Below, in pieces: positions 41,046 to 49,532 of a DNA stretch of 64,000 nt. Position 1 is the first letter of the stretch, and every line of letters begins with the position of its first letter. Origin of the DNA: Chloroflexota bacterium (GTDB taxonomy: Bacteria > Chloroflexota > Anaerolineae > Anaerolineales > Villigracilaceae); contig JAIOOU010000004.1 in the NCBI GenBank assembly GCA_021414245.1, forward strand, positions 248,001 to 312,000. Reading direction: 5' to 3'. A program made the position numbers and the translations under genes. Below the pieces are notes generated by a model. The model was not told the origin of the DNA and did no database searches. It was given only the letters and a program-made list of their open reading frames with translations.

Positions 41046-42314
41046 ATGCAAGTTTTATCCCAAAAACCCACGACAGCCTGGGCGGAAGTGGACGAAAACG
41101 GACGCCTCATTCTTCCGCCCGAAGTTGCCCGCCAGTACGGACTGACTCCCGGCTCCAAGGTCCGCCTTGATGAAGGAATGAACTTTGTGCGCATGCACCG
41201 CCCTGTGACGCATCTCACGAAGGTGTATATTGAACCGACGGTCGCCTGTAATCTGGACTGCATCACCTGCTTTCGCAATGCCTGGGACCAGCCCATTGGC
41301 CGCATGACCGAGGAGACTTTTGAGAACATCTTCAGTGGCCTGAAGAAAATAAGCCCAATTCCGGGTGTGTATTTCGGCGGGATCGGCGAGCCCCTCTTTC
41401 ATGTCAAAACCATTGAGTGGATTCGGCGCATCAAGGAACTCGGCGTAAAGGTTGAACTCATCACCAATGGGACCATTCTCACCGAGAAAAAATCCCGGGA
41501 CCTTATTGACGCAGGGTTGGACGTTCTCTGGGTCTCCATTGACGGCGCTTCCCCGGAAACCTACGCGGATGTACGGCTCGGCGCGGAGCTTCCAGATATT
41601 ATCAGCAACCTTGAGCGGTTTGGAAAAATGAGAAAGGGCGGGCATTTCCCCACGCCTGAAATCGGGATTGCATTTGTGGCGATGAAACGGAATATTGCCG
41701 ATCTTCCCAAAGTTATCAAGATCGGAAAATCTCTGCGCGCCAAATATTTTTCTGTCAGTAACTTGCAGCCCGCCACAGAAGATATGCAAGCCGACCGCCT
41801 GTACAACCGAACCACGCGTGACATCGCTTATTTACAGGCTCCGCATCTTCCGCACCTCAGCCTGCCTAAAATGGATTTTGACGAATCCACCCGCGAGGCG
41901 CTCTTCGATGTATTCAACAGCGGCCTGAACATCAGCTATGCAGGTAACAATTGGGGAGGCGCAAACGATGTGTGTAATTTCGTCGAGAACGGCACCCTGT
42001 CGATTGCCTGGACGGGGGATGTCAGCCCGTGCTGGCCGTTGATGCACACGCACATGAGTTACCTGCACAATAAACCGCGACTCTCAAAAAAACATATTAT
42101 CGGGAATGTAAACCAGCGCTCCATTTCCGACCTGTGGTTTGACCCTGCTTACCTGGAATATCGCGAACGCCTGCACAATTTTGTCTTTGCGCCGTGTACA
42201 TTTTGCGGCGGCTGTGACCTTTCTGAAACCAATATCGAGGATTGCCTCGGTAATACGATCGCACCGGTTTGCGGGGGATGCCTTTGGGCGCAGGGGATCA
42301 TTCAATGTCCGTAG
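41046..42314 (+). CDS. Radical SAM/SPASM maturase for a tungsten oxidoreductase
   Basis: Start 41046 has AAGGAG six bases upstream. The first 55 residues are an AbrB/SpoVT-like segment (AWAEVDENGRLILPPEVARQYGLTPGSKVRL). The radical SAM cluster motif is CNLDCITC (about residues 77-84), followed by FGGIGEPL and DGASPETY. The C-terminal SPASM part has many Cys (CTFCGGCDLSE, CLGNTIAPVCGGCLW). The architecture and neighbours match the family described as tungsten-cofactor oxidoreductase radical SAM maturase. It probably modifies or activates the AOR-type enzyme encoded nearby on the opposite strand. Confidence 0.85.
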   Translation: MQVLSQKPTTAWAEVDENGRLILPPEVARQYGLTPGSKVRLDEGMNFVRMHRPVTHLTKVYIEPTVACNLDCITCFRNAWDQPIGRMTEETFENIFSGLKKISPIPGVYFGGIGEPLFHVKTIEWIRRIKELGVKVELITNGTILTEKKSRDLIDAGLDVLWVSIDGASPETYADVRLGAELPDIISNLERFGKMRKGGHFPTPEIGIAFVAMKRNIADLPKVIKIGKSLRAKYFSVSNLQPATEDMQADRLYNRTTRDIAYLQAPHLPHLSLPKMDFDESTREALFDVFNSGLNISYAGNNWGGANDVCNFVENGTLSIAWTGDVSPCWPLMHTHMSYLHNKPRLSKKHIIGNVNQRSISDLWFDPAYLEYRERLHNFVFAPCTFCGGCDLSETNIEDCLGNTIAPVCGGCLWAQGIIQCP

Positions 42315-42368
42315 AGTAATGCAGCCTCCCCTGAATTTCATTGTATACTTTCATGTGAGGAGCATTGG

Positions 42369-42665
42369 ATGATGGAAGAGACGATCATGAAAGTTAACTT
42401 CTATGCCACTTTACGTCCGATCGTGGGCAGGAAAACGGTGGAATTAAACCTGCCGCCGGGCACCACTGCCATTCAATTGGTGCTGATGTTCGTCAAGGAT
42501 TATCCCGCCATGCGCAAGGAACTGTTGGATGCCAGTGAACAATTTCTGCCGCACATGAAGTTCTTCATCAATGGCCGCGAGGCGGTATATCTGCCCGATA
42601 AATTCGATACGGTCATTCAGCCGGATGACAAGGTGGATATTTTCCCCCCGGTTGGCGGCGGTTAA
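42369..42665 (+). CDS. MoaD/ThiS-family sulfur carrier
   Basis: A 98-residue ubiquitin-like protein with the C-terminal Gly-Gly tail (FPPVGGG) needed for thiocarboxylate formation. Conserved parts are VNFYATLRPIVGRKTVEL and the DDKVDIFPPV end. MoaD proteins supply sulfur for the dithiolene of molybdopterin/tungstopterin. Start 42369 has GAGGAG six bases upstream; 42372 and 42387 are alternatives. It follows the maturase gene and overlaps the next start (TAATG), fitting a tungsten-cofactor role. Confidence 0.88.
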   Translation: MMEETIMKVNFYATLRPIVGRKTVELNLPPGTTAIQLVLMFVKDYPAMRKELLDASEQFLPHMKFFINGREAVYLPDKFDTVIQPDDKVDIFPPVGGG

Positions 42666-42922
42666 TGCGGACCCTGGTCCATGAAATGCGCGGCATTCCA
42701 TACTATTTGCTCAAGGAATATTTACAGGAATTGGGCGGCACTTTGCATGGAGAAGATCTGATTGAGGGGAAAGGTTGGAGTGTGAAGATCGAAAAGATGG
42801 AGCCGTTTCGGATTGGTTCGCTGTCGGTGGGGCAATCACGTTTGACGATGGAAATGGAAGAGCACGTCGCGGATGATTTTCTGGATCGGTTTATGAAAAA
42901 AACTCTTCGAGCCGGGGGATGA
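42665..42922 (+). CDS. Small protein coupled to the MoaD-like gene
   Basis: An 85-residue protein whose ATG overlaps the stop of the MoaD-like gene. It looks like a small alpha/beta protein (IPYYLLKEYLQELGG at the start, a central beta region, then a helix). It may belong to the DUF1952 family of short proteins found near molybdopterin genes, but I am not certain of the family. Its coupling implies a role with the carrier or the cofactor. Confidence 0.6.
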   Translation: MRTLVHEMRGIPYYLLKEYLQELGGTLHGEDLIEGKGWSVKIEKMEPFRIGSLSVGQSRLTMEMEEHVADDFLDRFMKKTLRAGG

Positions 42923-42972
42923 TTTTCGTAACAGAAGCAGGCTTGAGCGCGGAAAGAAGCGGGAAATAAATC

Positions 42973-43008
42973 AAAAGAGACGCATCCAGCTGGATGCGTC
43001 TCTTTTTT
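42973..43008. terminator. Bidirectional terminator between the maturase operon and the AOR gene
   Basis: AAAAGAGACGCATCC / GGATGCGTCTCTTTT, 15 bp, loop AGCT, with A and T runs at either end. Confidence 0.93.
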
Positions 43009-43025
43009 GTGTATTGTATATCGCC

Positions 43026-44852
43026 TTATGCGATTCCAAGCTCCTTCAGCTTCGCTTCGCCGACCACGCCGTTTTTCCAGCCGCGTGCAGTGTAATACTC
43101 TTTGAGCATGTCATCCAGCTCGCAGACATGGCCGACCGAGCCGGGCTGTGTGGAGGCTTCTTCAGTGAAACGTTTGGGAAGAACGTCACTGCCTTCGCCA
43201 AAGCCATTGAGGTTGTTGTAATGGCGCTCGAGATTGTAGATCCGTTCGCCGGTCTTCAACACATCGTCTGAGGTGAAGGGTATGCCGGTCATGGCGGAGT
43301 ATTGCTGGGCGTATTCATCGGTGCCCATGGCGAAAGCGCTGAATTTGCATAGGTCCATGCTGTCGGAGAAGGCGTGAATATCCTGGAAGACTTTCACCAG
43401 GCCGCCCTTATCTTTCCAGGCCAGCGGGTCAACCTTGAGCGAACCGAAGGGCATCACGCCCAATTCGGCGGCCGCGACGTAGGCGCGCAGGTGGCAGGCG
43501 CCGCGGTTGGATGTGGCATAACCGAGGCCCATGCCTTTCATTCCGCGCGGATCGTAAGCGGGAATACCCTGACCCTTGGCCGTCATGGCCAGTTCCGGGT
43601 GACCAAAATGTTTGGCGGTGGCGTTGGCGCCATCGGCCATTACATTACCAAGGCCCTGACGTTTGGCGATCATTTCAGCGGCTTTGGTCATTCCGTCAGC
43701 GTCGCCCCAGGCGAGTTTGCCATCGCCGTTGGTATAGCCCTTCTCGCTGGCTTCCATCCAAATGGAAAGCGGGTGACCGATTTCTATGGCATCGAAGCCG
43801 AAATCATTGGCAAGGTCGATCATCTTAGCGACGAGACGCGCGTCGTTGTTGCCGCAGTTTGCGCCAACAGACCAGGCGGGTTCGTATTCCACCGATTCCA
43901 TGTGCAGGCCCTTATATGGGCCGTCTTTTACTTCCACTTCCTTCTTGCACGCCACAGGGCAGGCGTGACAAGTGGGGTTATCCACCAGAAGATGCTCATT
44001 TATATATTCACCGCTGATCTTTTCAGCGTTTTCACCGTAAGAGGTGAGGGCGCTGTTCTTGGTGGGTAAGGCGCCGATGCTGTTGGTGATGTTCATCAAC
44101 ACATTCGTGCCATAGACGGACAGGCCGCCCTTGCGCGGGCTGGTGATGTTCTCTTCAGCCATGATGTTCTTAAGGGCGCGTTCATGGGCGGGTTTCCACG
44201 CATCCCGGGACGCTGCTTTGACGATCTTCTTCTCTGCCTTGATCACGATGGCCTTGAGATTCTTGGAGCCGCCGACACAGCCGGTGCCGCCGCGTCCGGA
44301 AGCGCGGTCATCTTCGTTCATCCAACAGGCAAACTTGACAAGGTTCTCACCAGCCGGGCCGATTGTGATGACGGTCAGGTCCTTTTCGCCGTATTTCTTC
44401 TGGAAATGTTTGATGGTATCGTGAACGCCTTTGCCCCAGACTTCTGAAGCGTCCAATAATTCCAACTTGTCATCATGGATGTAGGCATAGGTCGGTTTTG
44501 CGGCCTTGCCTTTGAAGACCAGGCCGTCGAAACCGGCCCAGCGTAATCGGGCGGCGGACCAGCCCCCATGGTGGGAATCAGTTACGGTTCCGGTCAGAGG
44601 CGATTTGGTCACCACCGCCATGCGTCCGCTCATGTTGGCTTCCGAGCCGGTCAGCGGGCCGTTCATAAAGCAAAGAATATTGTCCGGGGAGAGCGCGTCC
44701 ACCTTGGGGCCGTTGTCATACACATACTTCACGCCCAATCCGCGTCCGCCGATATATTTCCGGGCATCATCCTCTGCAATGGGCTTGAATTCGACCTTGC
44801 CCGCGCTGAGATTGACCCAACCGATCCGGTTTGCATAGCCACCGAGTTCCAT
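43026..44852 (-). CDS. Tungsten-type aldehyde:ferredoxin oxidoreductase
   Basis: The start at 44852 (MELGGYANRIGWVNL) is set by GGAGGAAC upstream; the track ORF adds 22 residues. The 608-residue enzyme has the AOR N-terminal domain (GGRGLGVKYVYD, GPLTG, MSGRMAVVTKSPLTG, DSHHGGW), the GRGGTG.VGGSKNLKAIV block, and CHACPVACKKEV plus DLCKFSAF supplying the four Cys of a [4Fe-4S] cluster. It should hold a bis-tungstopterin cofactor and oxidise aldehydes with ferredoxin. Its presumed maturase and sulfur carrier lie convergent to it. Confidence 0.93.
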   Translation of the reverse strand: MELGGYANRIGWVNLSAGKVEFKPIAEDDARKYIGGRGLGVKYVYDNGPKVDALSPDNILCFMNGPLTGSEANMSGRMAVVTKSPLTGTVTDSHHGGWSAARLRWAGFDGLVFKGKAAKPTYAYIHDDKLELLDASEVWGKGVHDTIKHFQKKYGEKDLTVITIGPAGENLVKFACWMNEDDRASGRGGTGCVGGSKNLKAIVIKAEKKIVKAASRDAWKPAHERALKNIMAEENITSPRKGGLSVYGTNVLMNITNSIGALPTKNSALTSYGENAEKISGEYINEHLLVDNPTCHACPVACKKEVEVKDGPYKGLHMESVEYEPAWSVGANCGNNDARLVAKMIDLANDFGFDAIEIGHPLSIWMEASEKGYTNGDGKLAWGDADGMTKAAEMIAKRQGLGNVMADGANATAKHFGHPELAMTAKGQGIPAYDPRGMKGMGLGYATSNRGACHLRAYVAAAELGVMPFGSLKVDPLAWKDKGGLVKVFQDIHAFSDSMDLCKFSAFAMGTDEYAQQYSAMTGIPFTSDDVLKTGERIYNLERHYNNLNGFGEGSDVLPKRFTEEASTQPGSVGHVCELDDMLKEYYTARGWKNGVVGEAKLKELGIA

Positions 44853-44908
44853 GATGTTCCTCCTTGTTACAAACAAAAATAAACAGCCCGAACTGCCTTC
44901 TTGAGACC

Positions 44909-44937
44909 AGAGTAGCACCCTGAAATTTCGGAGTCAA
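44909..44937 (-). promoter_or_regulatory. Promoter of the AOR gene
   Basis: On the minus strand, TTGACT and TACTCT are separated by 17 bases and lie about 57 bases before the AOR start. Confidence 0.55.
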
Positions 44938-45025
44938 TAATTAAGTTTTTCCTTAATAGAAGAAAGGATGTTTGTCATACCACCTGTTTAATATTGGACT
45001 TCATGGGTCGTATTCCGATTTGCGT

Positions 45026-45031
45026 TATACT
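45026..45031 (+). promoter_or_regulatory. -10 box close to the start of the bi-domain oxidoreductase
   Basis: TATACT ends nine bases before ATG 45041 with no ribosome site between; a leaderless or near-leaderless mRNA is likely. No proper -35 box was found. Confidence 0.35.
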
Positions 45032-45040
45032 TTCCGCAAT

Positions 45041-47188
45041 ATGAAACAACTCCTTCAAAACATCAAGAACGGGAAAACCGTCGTCGAAGACGTGCCCGTG
45101 CCTTCCCCTCGCGAGGGCATGGCGCTTGTCAAGGTCTCGGCCAGCCTGGTCTCGGCCGGCACCGAACGCATGGTGGTTGAATTTGCCGAAAAAAGTTATC
45201 TCGGCAAGGCGCGTTCACGGCCCGACTTGGTCAAACAGACCCTGGATAAGGCCAAACGCGAAGGAGTGATGCCGACCGTGCAGGCCGTGTTCAACCGGCT
45301 CGACCAGCCGATGGCGCTGGGCTATTCCACCGCCGGCACCATTGTTGCGCTTGGAAAAAATATGCAGGGTTTCAAGGTGGGTCAGCGTGTGGCCTGCGCA
45401 GGCGGCGGTTATGCCACGCATGCTGAATACAATGTTGTGCCGCGCAATCTGTTAACTCCGCTTCCCAAAAATGTGGATTTTGAGTCCGCAGCCTTCACCA
45501 CGCTCGGGGCGATTGCCATGCATGGCTTCCGTTTGGCGGAACCGCAGCTCGGTGAGAACGTCGCCGTCATTGGACTGGGCCTTTTGGGATTGTTGACGAT
45601 TCAGCTGGCGGCTGCGGCGGGATGCAACGTGCTTGGCATTGACCTGGACCCGAAGCGCATCCAGCTCGCCTCTTCTCTCGGACTTCAAGCTGTTTCCCGC
45701 AAAGGTGCAGAATCAGCATCCACGGCATTCACAGTCGGCCGCGGATTCGACAGTGTCATCATTTGCGCGGACACGCCCTCCAACGACCCCGTGGAACTGG
45801 CCGGCGTCATCGCCCGTGACCGGGCCAAAGTGGTCGCCACCGGCGCGGTGGGACTTAACATCCCGCGCAAGATTTACTACGAAAAAGAGATCTCCTTCAT
45901 CAACTCCCGCTCGTACGGACCGGGCCGCTACGACGCAAATTACGAGGAAAATGGAGTCGATTACCCGATCGGATATATAAGATGGACGGAAGGCCGCAAC
46001 TTCCAATCCGTTGTGGATCTGATGGCAGGCGGGAAGTTGAAAGTGACTCCGCTTATCAGTCATCGCTTTCCCATTGAAAAAGGAATACAGGCTTACGAAG
46101 TCATCACCGGGAAAAAGAAAGAAGCATTTCTTGGGGTGTTGTTGAAATATCCAGAAACAGTTGAAAAGTTGGAAAGTTCGAAAGTTGTCAGGTTTAACGT
46201 GCCGGCTTTCAAACCTTCAAACAATGTGAAGTTAGGCGTTCTCGGCGCGGGACTGTACGCCAACGCAACCTTACTGCCTGTTCTCAGGAATAACAAAGAC
46301 TTTGAACTGGTCGGCATCGCCTCTTCGGGCGGACTGCACGCCCAACACTCGGGTAAAAAATTTGGTTTCCAGTACGCCACTTCATCGGAAGATGAAATCA
46401 TCAACGATAAAAATATAAATACTGTTGCCATTCTGACCCGTCACGATTCCCACGCGGACCTGGTCATCAAGGCCCTGAAAGCCGGCAAACACGTCTTTGT
46501 CGAAAAACCGTTGGCCATTAATGACGCCCAGTTGTCGGCCATTGGCAAACAGCTTAAAGCGAACAGCCATTCGCTGCTCACCGTCGGCTTCAATCGAAGA
46601 TTTGCCCCTCTGATCCAAAATCTAAAATCGTCAATCGTCAATCGGCATGAACCTCTCCACGCCCATTACCGGGTCAACGCAGGCTACATTCCCCTCAATC
46701 ATTGGACCCAGGACCCGGTCCTCGGCGGCGGACGTATCATCGGCGAAGCCTGTCACTTCATTGACCTGATCACCTTTCTCGTCGGCGCAGCGCCCGTCAG
46801 CGTGAGCGCGCATGCCCTGCCCGATGGCGGCAAATACCGTGAGGACAACGTTTCGATGACCTTTGCCTTCCCCGATGGCTCGATTGGAGTTGTGGATTAT
46901 CTCGCCAACGGAGACAAATCCTTCCCCAAGGAACGGCTCGAAGTCTTCTGTGAAGGCATGGTCGCGGTGTTGGATGATTATGTTTCTTTAGTGACTGTGA
47001 AAGATGGAAAGAAGAAAGAAGAAAGAATCGCACAGGACAAAGGCCAGAGAGCCGAAATGACCGCCTTCGCCGCAGCCATTAAGAGTGGGGGAAAACCTCC
47101 TATTCCTTACGAACAACTTATCGGTGTGGCCCGGTCCACGTTTGCTGCGGTGGAGTCGATTAAAACTAGCCAGGAAATTAAGCTGTAA
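45041..47188 (+). CDS. Bi-domain oxidoreductase: Zn-ADH-like plus Gfo/Idh/MocA
   Basis: A 715-residue fusion. Residues 1-370 are an MDR/alcohol-dehydrogenase-like domain (cofactor motif GLGLLGLLTIQLAAAAGCNVLGIDLD). Residues about 390-715 are a Gfo/Idh/MocA NAD-binding oxidoreductase (LGVLGAGLYANATLLPVL, HVFVEKPLAI, and GEACHFIDLITFLVGA). This fusion recurs in surface-polysaccharide clusters, where it is thought to act on nucleotide-activated or inositol-type sugars. I start at 45041; the track's 44972 lies upstream of a -10 box. Substrate unknown. Confidence 0.9.
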   Translation: MKQLLQNIKNGKTVVEDVPVPSPREGMALVKVSASLVSAGTERMVVEFAEKSYLGKARSRPDLVKQTLDKAKREGVMPTVQAVFNRLDQPMALGYSTAGTIVALGKNMQGFKVGQRVACAGGGYATHAEYNVVPRNLLTPLPKNVDFESAAFTTLGAIAMHGFRLAEPQLGENVAVIGLGLLGLLTIQLAAAAGCNVLGIDLDPKRIQLASSLGLQAVSRKGAESASTAFTVGRGFDSVIICADTPSNDPVELAGVIARDRAKVVATGAVGLNIPRKIYYEKEISFINSRSYGPGRYDANYEENGVDYPIGYIRWTEGRNFQSVVDLMAGGKLKVTPLISHRFPIEKGIQAYEVITGKKKEAFLGVLLKYPETVEKLESSKVVRFNVPAFKPSNNVKLGVLGAGLYANATLLPVLRNNKDFELVGIASSGGLHAQHSGKKFGFQYATSSEDEIINDKNINTVAILTRHDSHADLVIKALKAGKHVFVEKPLAINDAQLSAIGKQLKANSHSLLTVGFNRRFAPLIQNLKSSIVNRHEPLHAHYRVNAGYIPLNHWTQDPVLGGGRIIGEACHFIDLITFLVGAAPVSVSAHALPDGGKYREDNVSMTFAFPDGSIGVVDYLANGDKSFPKERLEVFCEGMVAVLDDYVSLVTVKDGKKKEERIAQDKGQRAEMTAFAAAIKSGGKPPIPYEQLIGVARSTFAAVESIKTSQEIKL

Positions 47189-47197
47189 AAAATTGAT

Positions 47198-48430
47198 ATG
47201 ACGCACCAAAGAATATTTTCAGCAATACTAATATTGTTTATTACGTCTTGTGTCCCAAGAACAGAAATAACTCCTGTTATCATTCCAACAAATACTGATT
47301 TTGCAATTGTGCCCTCATCTACACCCGGGTTATCAGTTGCCCAGCCAAAATGGATGAAGAGCCGGGATTCGAATATATTACTTTTGTCATATAGTGGGGT
47401 GGCATTATTTATTGACCCGAAAACTGCTGACATTTTATTTCTAAGTCTCCCCAATGCTTTCTGGATTGACAATAATCATGTTGTCTTTTCATCTACTAAT
47501 CAGATATATCGTCATCCTTCTGAGAGAATATATCAATATGTCTTTGATTTGGCAGATTGGAAAATAACGGAAATTAATCCAAGTCTAGATCAAAACTCTG
47601 ACATGGGTATTGATGGCAACTATTACCCTAATATTTGGTTGGATAGGCAAGTTGCGTATACGCCATTGAAGGTTTATAACAATCTGCTTCAAAAGTGGGA
47701 GGTTTTTTTGTATCCACCACAGGGTTTATACAATCTTTACGAAATTGATCGTGACAATAAAATATTTGTTGTTCAGGGGGGCGACCCTTATGGAAGTGGT
47801 CATGTAATTGCTGTATATGATTATGAAACGAAACAAATGCTGAAGACGTTTGTCGGGAATGTCGAAATGAATATTCTTCAATATTCTGAAGGTAAAGTTG
47901 TTTATGTAACAGAAAATGTCCCCTGCACTATTGATATTCAAACATTGGAAAGGGATTGTGGCTTGCCTATCCCTAAAAAATATGAAAATGTTGCAATTGG
48001 TCGGACTTTGGTTTATCCGGAAATCATTCCTTTTACCTATGAAGAGTATGTAGAAAAATATGCATATACAAGAAAAATGTGTCTCTTAAGTTTCTTCACT
48101 GGTAAGGTAACTTGCCCTACGGAAGATTTGCAGATTTTAAAGCCTGTGATAAGCACTATAAAAGACTGGAAAGATCCTAGTAAGCAAATGGAAATCATTC
48201 AGTCAAAATCCGTTAGTTCTTATTCTATTTCCCCAGATGGCAAATATGTTGTCTTCTGTTACGTTGATAATTATTATGCTCGTTATGAAGGTACAGCAAT
48301 TATTGGTGTTGACGGTGGCGATTTCCATATATTGGATGAAGTTGAGTTTGTTCCAGATTTTATTTCAAATATTTGCAGTAGTGGCACAGTGCCTATTGAT
48401 TTTAAATGGCGCCCTCTGCTACAAAAATAG
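47198..48430 (+). CDS. AT-rich lipoprotein, probable beta-propeller
   Basis: A 410-residue protein with lipobox ITSC at residues 15-18. The mature part has repeated short beta motifs (SISPDGKYVVFCY, DRDNKIFVVQGG, SGVALFIDPKTADILFLSL) like PD40/TolB-type propellers. Codon and base use are clearly more AT-rich than the genes on both sides, as in the lipoprotein gene at 244-1031, so both may be recent arrivals. It starts nine bases after the oxidoreductase stop, without a clear ribosome site. Function unknown. Confidence 0.7.
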   Translation: MTHQRIFSAILILFITSCVPRTEITPVIIPTNTDFAIVPSSTPGLSVAQPKWMKSRDSNILLLSYSGVALFIDPKTADILFLSLPNAFWIDNNHVVFSSTNQIYRHPSERIYQYVFDLADWKITEINPSLDQNSDMGIDGNYYPNIWLDRQVAYTPLKVYNNLLQKWEVFLYPPQGLYNLYEIDRDNKIFVVQGGDPYGSGHVIAVYDYETKQMLKTFVGNVEMNILQYSEGKVVYVTENVPCTIDIQTLERDCGLPIPKKYENVAIGRTLVYPEIIPFTYEEYVEKYAYTRKMCLLSFFTGKVTCPTEDLQILKPVISTIKDWKDPSKQMEIIQSKSVSSYSISPDGKYVVFCYVDNYYARYEGTAIIGVDGGDFHILDEVEFVPDFISNICSSGTVPIDFKWRPLLQK

Positions 48431-48515
48431 GATTTCTCTGTTCCCTTGCTCACTTCCACTGGGGGAAGTAAACTCACACAACCTGTAACCTTCAAAACTT
48501 CAACTCGGAGCCCCC

Positions 48516-49388
48516 ATGCACCTCAAAGGAATTTACGCCCCCATCGTCACCCCCTTCAACGCGGACGAAAGCATCAATTACCTCGTCCTTGAACAACTGA
48601 TCGAATACCTGATCGCCAACAAGATCGCAGGGCTTGTCCCCGGCGGCACCACGGGCGAAGTCTACGCCTTCACCGAAGCCGAACGGCTGGATATTTTCAA
48701 ATTCACCAAAGAAAAAGTCAACGGGCGGGTCACGCTCATTGCAGGCACGAACTCCGGCGCCACGCGTGACGTTGTCCGCTACTCGCAGATTGCCGAAGAG
48801 ATGGGCTACGACGCGCTCATGGTGGCTGTCCCGCCGTATTCACGTCCCAACCAGCGCGAATTGCTCGCGCATTACGAAGCCGTTGCCAAAGCCGTCAAAA
48901 TTCCCATCGTGCTTTACAACTTCCCCTGGCGCGCGGGCACCGAGGTTGGCTACGAAGTCCTCGACGGTCTCACCCAATATAAACATGTGATCGGCATCAA
49001 GGAAGCCAGCGGAGACATGTCCCGCGTCTACGAAATGCATCTGCGCTTTGGCGATCGTTATCAAATGATCTGCGGCTCCGACGATCAGGCGCTCGACTAC
49101 TTCCTGTGGGGCACCACCAGTTGGATCGGCGGCGCTGCATCTTGCGCGCCTCTGCAGCATCACAACGTCCTCGAAGCCGCGCTCGCCAACGACTTTGTGG
49201 CAGCCCGCAGGCACATGGATAAACTCCTCCCGCTCCTCCGCAACATGGAAAGCGGCGGCTACACCCAAAAGGTCAAAGTCGGCTGCGAACTGCGCGGCAT
49301 CCCAGTCGGCAATCCGCGCATGCCGTTGCTGCCGCTCACCGCGGAGGACCGCGCGGAATTCGAACGTATTTTCAAAACCATAAATTAA
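48516..49388 (+). CDS. DapA-family aldolase/deaminase, probable pyrroline-4-hydroxy-2-carboxylate deaminase
   Basis: A 290-residue TIM barrel of the DHDPS/NAL class: PGGTTGE, Tyr in LYNFPWRAG (about residue 137) and the Schiff-base Lys in VIGIKEAS (about residue 165). In hydroxyproline catabolism a member of this family deaminates delta1-pyrroline-4-hydroxy-2-carboxylate to alpha-ketoglutarate semialdehyde. The next two genes are a hydroxyproline-epimerase-type and a D-amino-acid oxidoreductase, which is why I favour this over dihydrodipicolinate synthase. Start has GGAG upstream. Confidence 0.8.
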   Translation: MHLKGIYAPIVTPFNADESINYLVLEQLIEYLIANKIAGLVPGGTTGEVYAFTEAERLDIFKFTKEKVNGRVTLIAGTNSGATRDVVRYSQIAEEMGYDALMVAVPPYSRPNQRELLAHYEAVAKAVKIPIVLYNFPWRAGTEVGYEVLDGLTQYKHVIGIKEASGDMSRVYEMHLRFGDRYQMICGSDDQALDYFLWGTTSWIGGAASCAPLQHHNVLEAALANDFVAARRHMDKLLPLLRNMESGGYTQKVKVGCELRGIPVGNPRMPLLPLTAEDRAEFERIFKTIN

Positions 49389-49389
49389 T

Positions 49390-49511
49390 ATGTCGTTGCG
49401 AGGAGCGTTCTTGTTCTTTGCGACGAAGCAACCTCCAAACTATTAGGAGATTGCTTCGTCGGGGCACCTGCCCTGGCGGTGCCAGGCAGTGCACCCTCCT
49501 CGCAACGACAT
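49390..49511. repeat. Palindromic repeat element, intergenic copy
   Basis: Outer arms of 16 bp match perfectly (ATGTCGTTGCGAGGAG and its complement). An inner stem GAAGCAACCTCC / GGAGATTGCTTC lies inside. A second copy is at 49908-50005 inside a gene. Length 122 bp; it is a REP/BIME-like element of Chloroflexi genomes. It lies between the deaminase and epimerase genes. Confidence 0.85.
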
Positions 49512-49532
49512 CATCATTCGGATGGCTACCCT

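Noticed and set aside
43374-44069. Plus-strand 231-residue ORF inside the AOR gene
   Set aside because: Shadow of the AOR frame; no ribosome site or motif.
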